Source: Candidatus Delongbacteria bacterium | GTDB taxonomy: Bacteria > JAGOEH01 | Direction of reading: 5' to 3' | Assembly (NCBI GenBank): GCA_017997825.1 | Contig: JAGOEH010000001.1 | Location: 1 to 56,464 of the forward strand | Length of the DNA stretch: 56,464 bases | Shown: positions 53,101 through 56,464 of the stretch, one piece after another | Layout of the letters: every line of letters begins with the position of its first letter | How positions within the stretch are numbered: position 1 is the stretch's first letter | Notes under the pieces: generated by a model | What the model was told of the DNA's origin: nothing | The model's input: the letters and a program-made list of their open reading frames with translations, nothing else | The model's database searches: none | Program-made: the position numbers and the translations under genes

Positions 53101-53335
53101 TTTTCATGCCCCGGATATTGCCTACCGCCTCTTCGATCGGCCGAGTTACCAGGTTAACCATCTGTTCCGGAGGAGTATCAGCATATTGGACCCGGACCAT
53201 CAGCCTGGGGTAATCCAGATGAGGGAACAGATCGATGGCCAATTGACGAAGTGAGATGATTCCCAGCAGGATAACGGCAATGAAGAACATGCAGGTGGCC
53301 ACCGGCCGTTTGACTGCTATCTGCGATAATGACAT
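50147..53335 (-). CDS. RND-family efflux permease (first of operon)
   Basis: The 1062-residue inner-membrane pump begins with the family start SLSQIAVKRPVATCMFFIAV and the LFPHLDYPRLMVRVQY periplasmic entry. TM4 has GGLALGIGMMVDNSIVVLENIF (two adjoining motifs, about 385-406) with the proton-relay Asp. The C-terminal half repeats the layout with GIGFIVLSGIVINDDIIKVDFI and RPIVITTLTTILGVIPMVF. GGAGGG precedes the ATG. The order permease-adaptor-permease with abutting genes suggests that the two permeases form a heteromeric pump as in MdtBC, or two pumps sharing one adaptor. Confidence 0.93.
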   Translation of the reverse strand: MSLSQIAVKRPVATCMFFIAVILLGIISLRQLAIDLFPHLDYPRLMVRVQYADTPPEQMVNLVTRPIEEAVGNIRGMKKVTSVTRQGLSLINLEFFWGTDMDYASLSVREKLDEVRYYLPDEAERPQILHIDPSAKPVMHIAVGGADIHQLTEVCRNLIRRRLEQLQGVAMVETVGGLEREILVEVDPQKLLVQNITLDQITSSLSLNNLAQGGGTIRHGRYRHSLYIDGEYRTLEEIKQTGLILSGRDHPVRLGDIARVDYVPEERRSITRFNGNEMLGLFITKESGSNTVAVCNQVRTELDRMTAEMPTLRFQIVSEQSEYIQSSIDNLFSNLIWGALLAFVCLILFLQNITHPLTIGISMPVSIISTFIIMHFSGIQLNMMSMGGLALGIGMMVDNSIVVLENIFRLREEGMEPIESCHRGASEVALPVLASTFTTCAVFLPIIYVQGVAGRLFRDYSLTLSFSLLASIITSLLLLPVLISRFRGRDNLRMESLPIRLTYRSDRRPGKSRLSSRLLSILGRWGGWISRRTLPLWQGLTRPVFQGFNRGYDTIYDHYHHFLLYALAHKKTVLLGLGLSLLLTALAAVRLERRLMPPLQQTEYRLTIELPVDATLYQTAEVVHAVESNLLQIPDIESVFSRVGPLESVFQSDEIVGEHQVLLMIRRQSGSTLSDTDLLNRMRESLPKAYSYRSYFESGDLTFTELLGAGGSDLQLDVRGYPSEQLRSVAEQLKEQLRSVNGLKDVHLSWQPGVMQYQIKLDRTRAAIYGVTLNDLTRALKSQTDGLVATRIKEQEKSIDILVRPSPDYRDSWEDIYRRLLNVGGRAVPVSEITQSRIVRAPEHILRRRQQETVQVLANISQVSRNRIMADVKRITDRIQLPSTIRIVPGGEQEEIQSSFRSLRWAFILSIVLIFLILAAQFESLKYPFLIMLSVPYGLIGAVWLLALCGSSLNVISGIGFIVLSGIVINDDIIKVDFINQNRRQGMPVREAILDASRKRFRPIVITTLTTILGVIPMVFSRGNGAELQVSLSLVIIGGLTTGTILTLILIPVFYELFSGER

Positions 53336-53419
53336 ATCCCTCCGATTCCGCCCGGATACCGCTCCCGGTCATGATGATTGATGCTGGTGGTATGATTTGC
53401 GGTTCTGATAAGCATTATA

Positions 53420-53448
53420 TGAATAGGCAATTTCCCGTCATTTGTCAA
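53420..53448 (-). promoter_or_regulatory. Probable promoter of the RND operon
   Basis: On the minus strand TTGACA (53448-53443), 17 bases, TATTCA (53425-53420). The -35 is perfect, the -10 weak. The TTGACAAATG stretch is shared with the promoter at 56111-56139. Confidence 0.55.
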
Positions 53449-53474
53449 GGTGATTTATGGGTTAGTAAACTGCA

Positions 53475-54011
53475 TTATTTGATATAATAGGCTTTGATTG
53501 TATTCTCTTTCCTATCGATTCTCAATATGAGAGGTGTTCCATATTGCTCAATCACGGATTGAAAAACCATATCCTTATCGATCAGCAAATCGGATGATTC
53601 GATTTTAAACTTCTTGGTAATTCGAAGGATAAAATCGAAATTGTTCTCAAAGGCAATGATATAAGGTTTCTGATCAAATTGCTCCAGCTTCTTTCTGAGT
53701 TTTGATTCAAAGTTGCGGATGCAACTCATACAATCATTATGGGATAAAAGTAATATAGTTATCACATCTTCATCTATATCTTTTCCTGATAAAACGGTTT
53801 TATTGTTAAAGCTATAAAATGAGTGCTGCTCAATTGTTCTGATAATATAATAGCCACTTGTCTCATCAGTTTTAGTCATTTTCTGTGTTACGATATTCTT
53901 CATTAAGGTCAGTACTTTATATTCATAAAAAAAGTAAGTTAAATTTAACAGTGTAATTACTAATAAACTATAAAAACCTATTTTGAGTATGATTGACTTA
54001 TGAATTTTCAT
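53475..54011 (-). CDS. Membrane-anchored thioredoxin-fold protein with CMSC motif
   Basis: The 178-residue protein has a basic N-terminus and one membrane helix (about 9-28), placing the rest in the periplasm. After a linker comes a thioredoxin-like core: strand DVITILLLSHNDC, the redox motif Cys94-Met-Ser-Cys97, a long helix, and a cis-proline site YGTPLIL (Pro160). It resembles AhpC/TSA or TlpA-type redoxins, but I cannot name a family. The base composition is very AT-rich, unlike the RND operon beside it. It is the last gene of a three-gene minus-strand set with a beta-propeller lipoprotein and a cysteine-containing peptide, which suggests thiol chemistry on a partner in the envelope. Confidence 0.8.
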   Translation of the reverse strand: MKIHKSIILKIGFYSLLVITLLNLTYFFYEYKVLTLMKNIVTQKMTKTDETSGYYIIRTIEQHSFYSFNNKTVLSGKDIDEDVITILLLSHNDCMSCIRNFESKLRKKLEQFDQKPYIIAFENNFDFILRITKKFKIESSDLLIDKDMVFQSVIEQYGTPLILRIDRKENTIKAYYIK

Positions 54012-54057
54012 AATTGTTCACTTTTTAGTTGTGTAAAATACTTTTTTGAAGTGACGC

Positions 54058-54090
54058 ATTATTATCAATAACAGGAATTCTGATAATAAT
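54058..54090. repeat. Inverted repeat in the propeller-redoxin spacer
   Basis: ATTATTATCA and TGATAATAAT are exact inverse complements separated by 13 bases. No T run follows on the minus strand, so it is either a weak terminator, an mRNA-stabilising stem or an operator. Confidence 0.6.
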
Positions 54091-54118
54091 TACTAATAAA
54101 GCCATTGTTAGATATACA

Positions 54119-55243
54119 TTAATTAAGATTAAGTTTATAAAACATAATTGATGGATTTTGAAGAGAATCAGCACTATTATTCGGTAGTATTAAATTATGT
54201 TTAACTGCTATTGCAGAATTATCAAATGTATTTATAATGCGAAGATTATGGCTATTTAAGATTCTAGAGTAAATCCTATTGTTTTTAATGTCGATTAAGT
54301 CATAAAATCCACTATTGCCTTCATGAGCAATGATATTGCCTATTTTAACAGTTTTATTTGATAAAGCCTTCGGTGAATCAATATCTACAATTAGTATACT
54401 GTCATTGATTAAGAATATATCACGGATGCGATCATGATTAAATGCCTCCTTCCAATAATCCTCAGAAGAAATATTACTTGTACTAAGAAATTCATATTCA
54501 TAGTATTGATTAGTAAAATATCCCATTTTTACATCATTCATCCAGAAGCTGATTTTATACTCATCCGAACAGCAGAATAATGAATTTTTATTGGAGAATG
54601 TACAATAGTTTTGATAAAAAACTGCTTCATCAGTAATAGGTCTCTTTTTCAGAATATTTTCATCAGGCATCCATAATAAAGATAATGAATTGGTTTGAAC
54701 TGAATATTTTGCTAATACAGGAGAATTCTCTACAAAGTATTCATGGATTAAGAATAAATCCGGATCTGACCAATGAAACTTGGTAAATAGAAATTTTGTT
54801 TTTTTAGGGTCTATTTCACGGATAAAATGATTGTCAAATGTATAACAGTTGATTATATAATTTGGAAATACTAATACCATAATCATCGAATCGGTCAGAA
54901 CTGTCCATCCATTTCTCTCGATTTCTCCCGGCCCTCGGCCATGTTTTCCAATTTTATATAAAAATTTACCATTACGATCAAAGACTATTGGTAATGGATC
55001 TTGCTTGTCGATGATTATAATATAAGAATCATTTGCCATCACGTGTTTCACATCTGAAATTAAGCATTTGTTGTTACACTCCAGTTTGCAGCTATCTGCT
55101 ACTATGAAAAGATCTTTTCCATTGTTGAAACGCTCGATACTTTCCTCCTGCAACGAAATAAAGGATTCATTAGAGTGATTTTTACTTTTTCCGGAACATC
55201 CTATTAAAACAAATGCAATAGTAAGTATAATAATGCCTCGCAT
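54119..55243 (-). CDS. Six-bladed beta-propeller lipoprotein
   Basis: The 374-residue protein has a lipoprotein signal (MRGIIILTIAFVLIGC, Cys16). The body is a repeated four-stranded pattern of the NHL/6-bladed propeller type common in Bacteroidota (DUF5128-like): IIIIDKQDPLPIVFDRNGKFLYKIG spans a typical blade in two parts, followed by the hallmark GKHGRGPGEI (about 94-103). Additional cysteines (SCKLECNNKC, about 51-60) lie near the N-terminus of the mature protein. Such lipoproteins are surface or periplasmic binders without known ligand. AGAGG lies before the ATG. A terminator at 55350-55398 separates it from the peptide gene upstream. AT-rich. Confidence 0.85.
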   Translation of the reverse strand: MRGIIILTIAFVLIGCSGKSKNHSNESFISLQEESIERFNNGKDLFIVADSCKLECNNKCLISDVKHVMANDSYIIIIDKQDPLPIVFDRNGKFLYKIGKHGRGPGEIERNGWTVLTDSMIMVLVFPNYIINCYTFDNHFIREIDPKKTKFLFTKFHWSDPDLFLIHEYFVENSPVLAKYSVQTNSLSLLWMPDENILKKRPITDEAVFYQNYCTFSNKNSLFCCSDEYKISFWMNDVKMGYFTNQYYEYEFLSTSNISSEDYWKEAFNHDRIRDIFLINDSILIVDIDSPKALSNKTVKIGNIIAHEGNSGFYDLIDIKNNRIYSRILNSHNLRIINTFDNSAIAVKHNLILPNNSADSLQNPSIMFYKLNLN

Positions 55244-55349
55244 AATTAATGCCTCTATGGTGTTAAGTGTTGATGAAAAAGTAATTTCTCTTTGATTACG
55301 AAATTAAACATAGTACTTAAAATGAATTGATACCACCTCAGTGTATTCT

Positions 55350-55398
55350 AAAAAAAGCTTATCGGTTAATTATCAATTGTGCTAATCAACCGATAAGC
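55350..55398 (-). terminator. Strong intrinsic terminator after the peptide gene
   Basis: GCTTATCGGTT and AACCGATAAGC pair perfectly, with further A-T pairs inside around a loop; on the minus strand seven T follow (55356-55350). It lies 20 bases past the stop codon at 55418 and ahead of the propeller gene. Confidence 0.9.
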
Positions 55399-55417
55399 AT
55401 AATAATAAGTACAATAT

Positions 55418-55729
55418 CTATCGGATAAAAGTATAAGTAATAATACAATTAGTTGGTACACACTGGATATTTGTTAGTGCCGACATTTCTCTACATTCGG
55501 TTTGTTTTCCTCTACGAACTATTTCTCTCATCCGGTTTAATTCCATATCATAAGCGGGTTCAATCAACTCACATTGAGTTTCGATAGCATGAAGGTGAGA
55601 CCAGCCTAATAATTCTTTAATTGGATCTATAATAGATGGTCCAATTGCATAAATGGGAACAACAGAAAGATTAATCATTATTATTGTGAAAAAAATGCAT
55701 ATTTTAGATTTTGATAATTTCGTTTTCAT
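55418..55729 (-). CDS. Small exported peptide with four cysteines
   Basis: The ATG at 55729 has AAAGGA nine bases upstream; a TTG six codons earlier overlaps that site and is rejected. The 103-residue product has a signal peptide with likely cleavage after Ala28 (PIYA/IGPS). The mature part of about 75 residues carries four cysteines (53, 79, 90, 95) in ETQC, QTEC, IQC and TNC contexts, enough for two disulfides, around a charged helical stretch (DMELNRMREIVRRGK). I recognise no family. In Bacteroidota short exported NVEALA-type peptides accompany propeller lipoproteins, but the NVEALA motif itself is absent. Strong terminator downstream and strong promoter at 56111 suggest high expression relative to its neighbours. 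Confidence 0.72.
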   Translation of the reverse strand: MKTKLSKSKICIFFTIIMINLSVVPIYAIGPSIIDPIKELLGWSHLHAIETQCELIEPAYDMELNRMREIVRRGKQTECREMSALTNIQCVPTNCIITYTFIR

Positions 55730-55743
55730 TGAATTTGGTCCTT

Positions 55744-55809
55744 TCAACTTAATAGAATTAAACAGATCATAAATTTAAGGCAATTTTGATATATAGAGTA
55801 TCTAAACAT
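55744..55809 (-). CDS. Possible 21-codon leader ORF upstream of the peptide gene
   Basis: An ATG (55809) with ATAAGGAG ten bases upstream opens a 21-residue hydrophobic ORF starting MFRYSIYQNC and ending in LILLS. Its stop codon overlaps the ribosome site of the peptide gene by one base, an arrangement typical for translational coupling or a leader peptide. The strong ribosome site is the main support; without comparison it may be chance. Confidence 0.4.
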   Translation of the reverse strand: MFRYSIYQNCLKFMICLILLS

Positions 55810-56038
55810 AACGAGTGAACTCCTTATAGAAGAATTTCATTTTCCAAACACGATTCATAACAAAAAGAACAATCAAGCCTGAGTTTTGGAGAATCTGATT
55901 GATATTTAAAAATAACTCTGAAATTTTTCTACTATGATATAATGTAAGGTATACTGGTATGCTGGTATGCTGGTATGCTGGAAGGGGCGATCTTCTGATA
56001 ATGGGTGTGAGGATTCTGAGATTCCGGGAAAGCTTCAT
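55802..56038 (-). CDS. Possible small ORF of unknown function
   Basis: A 78-codon frame overlaps the 21-codon ORF by 8 bases. GAAGGAG lies 14 bases upstream of its ATG, which is far; an ATG nearer to that site opens only MQAL. The middle of the product (AYQHTSIPVYL) is encoded by an 8-bp tandem repeat, and the rest has no recognisable domain. It may be leader RNA rather than a gene. Confidence 0.22.
   Translation of the reverse strand: MKLSRNLRILTPIIRRSPLPAYQHTSIPVYLTLYHSRKISELFLNINQILQNSGLIVLFVMNRVWKMKFFYKEFTRYV
55949..55980. repeat. 8-bp tandem repeat, four units
   Basis: GTATACTG followed by three exact GTATGCTG units. It lies within the leader of the peptide gene and may vary in copy number. 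Confidence 0.9.
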
Positions 56039-56110
56039 AACGCCTGCATTACTCCTTCTAAACGTCCATGCAGCTAACGTATACTCTCAATAATTTTATT
56101 CTGTAAAAGG

Positions 56111-56139
56111 AATATATATGCCAATAGTCCATTTGTCAA
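56111..56139 (-). promoter_or_regulatory. Consensus promoter of the peptide gene
   Basis: On the minus strand TTGACA (56139-56134), 17 bases, TATATT (56116-56111). Transcription would start near 56104, giving a leader of about 375 bases before the peptide ATG at 55729. Confidence 0.78.
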
Positions 56140-56354
56140 GGTGTTTTTATATCAATCTATGAAAAATTAAAATTATTTCCGATTCCTATCACCTTATCTA
56201 TAATGGAAATAAATCAAAGTTAATTAGTATCTAAAAGAAACGAAGCAGGTAAATAATTACCTGTTCGAGTCTTAATTTCCAGTAATGATAGTAACGCTGT
56301 ACCAGAGCTCTCCTGTTTTGATCCAATTTATTTCCATTCACTACTGTCCAAGAC

Positions 56355-56464
56355 TTAGTCAAAGAGCGACAATTGGTTACCAAAATTTGACATAAAAACT
56401 TGTTCATCAATTTTGCTAACCAATTCCAGGATAGGCTCTTGCTCAAAAACAGAGGTGCTCAAAA
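56355..56464 (-). CDS. C-terminal end of an unidentified protein (gene extends beyond the window)
   Basis: The minus-strand frame ending in TAA at 56355 is open to the window edge and encodes about 35 residues with ordinary protein character: EQEPILELVSKIDEQVFM, ending in GNQLSLFD. The QLSLF pentapeptide fits the consensus of sliding-clamp-binding motifs (QL-S/D-LF), which often sit at protein C-termini of polymerases, repair factors and some mobile-element or restriction proteins. A different frame covering the same bases (56231-56446) reads MSKSLSWNWLAKL and looks less natural. The identity of the protein is unknown. Confidence 0.4.
   Translation of the reverse strand, partial: LSTSVFEQEPILELVSKIDEQVFMSNFGNQLSLFD

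Larger units (their letters stand above)
55730..56354. other. Leader and intergenic region of the peptide gene
   Basis: The 625 bases contain the consensus minus-strand promoter (56111-56139), a CTGCAT/ATGCAG inverted repeat near 56047-56074, an 8-bp tandem repeat and two candidate small ORFs. No well-supported larger gene is seen. The stretch 56150-56354 is AT-rich and empty except for a weak 71-codon frame that I do not accept. Confidence 0.6.

Noticed and set aside
56039-56090. attC-like recombination site suggested by GCAGGCGTTA and a CTGCAT/ATGCAG inverted repeat
   Set aside because: The RYYYAAC and GTTRRRY boxes do not fit at the required positions and no integrase or cassette array is visible.
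56231-56446. 71-codon minus-strand frame starting MSKSLSWNWL
   Set aside because: TTG start, no ribosome site, and it competes with a more protein-like frame ending in QLSLFD over the same bases.
1-56464. CRISPR arrays, rRNA genes, insertion sequences, prophage
   Set aside because: No regularly spaced repeats, rRNA-like stretches, transposase motifs or phage structural genes were found in the window.

Overview
The window is a chromosomal segment from an uncultured-type Gram-negative bacterium of the FCB superphylum. It is probably not a true Bacteroidota member; candidates are a Calditrichota, KSB1 or Neomarinimicrobiota-like lineage. Two secreted proteins (1-1602 and 2890-4782) end in the YPNPFNP-type C-terminal domain of type IX secretion cargo, and there are FadL-like, TonB-dependent and RND envelope systems. 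Against Bacteroidota, most genes have strong AAAGGAG-type ribosome binding sites, and the intergenic promoters match TTGACA-17 nt-TATxxT almost perfectly. The lineage call is inference from these features only.

Layout. 1-7260 (+) is an envelope block: the end of a T9SS cargo protein, manC, a subtilisin-like T9SS protease, a Tyr/Ser-rich exported protein and a FadL-type barrel. 7621-9651 (-) is an OPT transporter. 10114-13852 (+) holds scpA, scpB, rluB and a secreted 5'-nucleotidase-like enzyme. 14136-18276 (+) holds an HTH-ImmA/IrrE protease regulator, a YprB-like nuclease, recA and recX. 18322-20969 holds a bifunctional (p)ppGpp enzyme and an orphan STAS protein. 21049-31268 (+) is the classic translation/RNA cluster rimP-nusA-infB-ylxP-rbfA-nrnA-truB-ribF-rpsO-pnp plus a small unknown gene.

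31281-35893 (+) is a thiamine salvage operon: a TPP riboswitch, a TonB-dependent receptor, thiamine pyrophosphokinase and a sodium:solute symporter that probably carries thiamine across the inner membrane. exbB-exbD-tonB (36003-37756), which can energise the receptor, and a lipoprotein follow. 38389-45370 (mostly -) holds a DnaQ-DinG helicase fusion, class II aldolase, a GT39 glycosyltransferase, tRNA-Val(GAC) on the + strand and a NamZ/DUF1343 enzyme. 45510-53335 (-) is an RND efflux operon with two permeases around one adaptor.

From about 53450 to the right end, base composition turns strongly AT-rich. This accessory island (all -) carries a small exported four-cysteine peptide, a six-bladed beta-propeller lipoprotein and a membrane-anchored thioredoxin-fold protein with a CMSC motif. 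Nested small ORFs and an 8-bp tandem repeat lie in the peptide leader. I regard this trio as the best candidate for an undescribed system. At the right edge is the C-terminal end of another protein carrying a sliding-clamp-binding-like motif.
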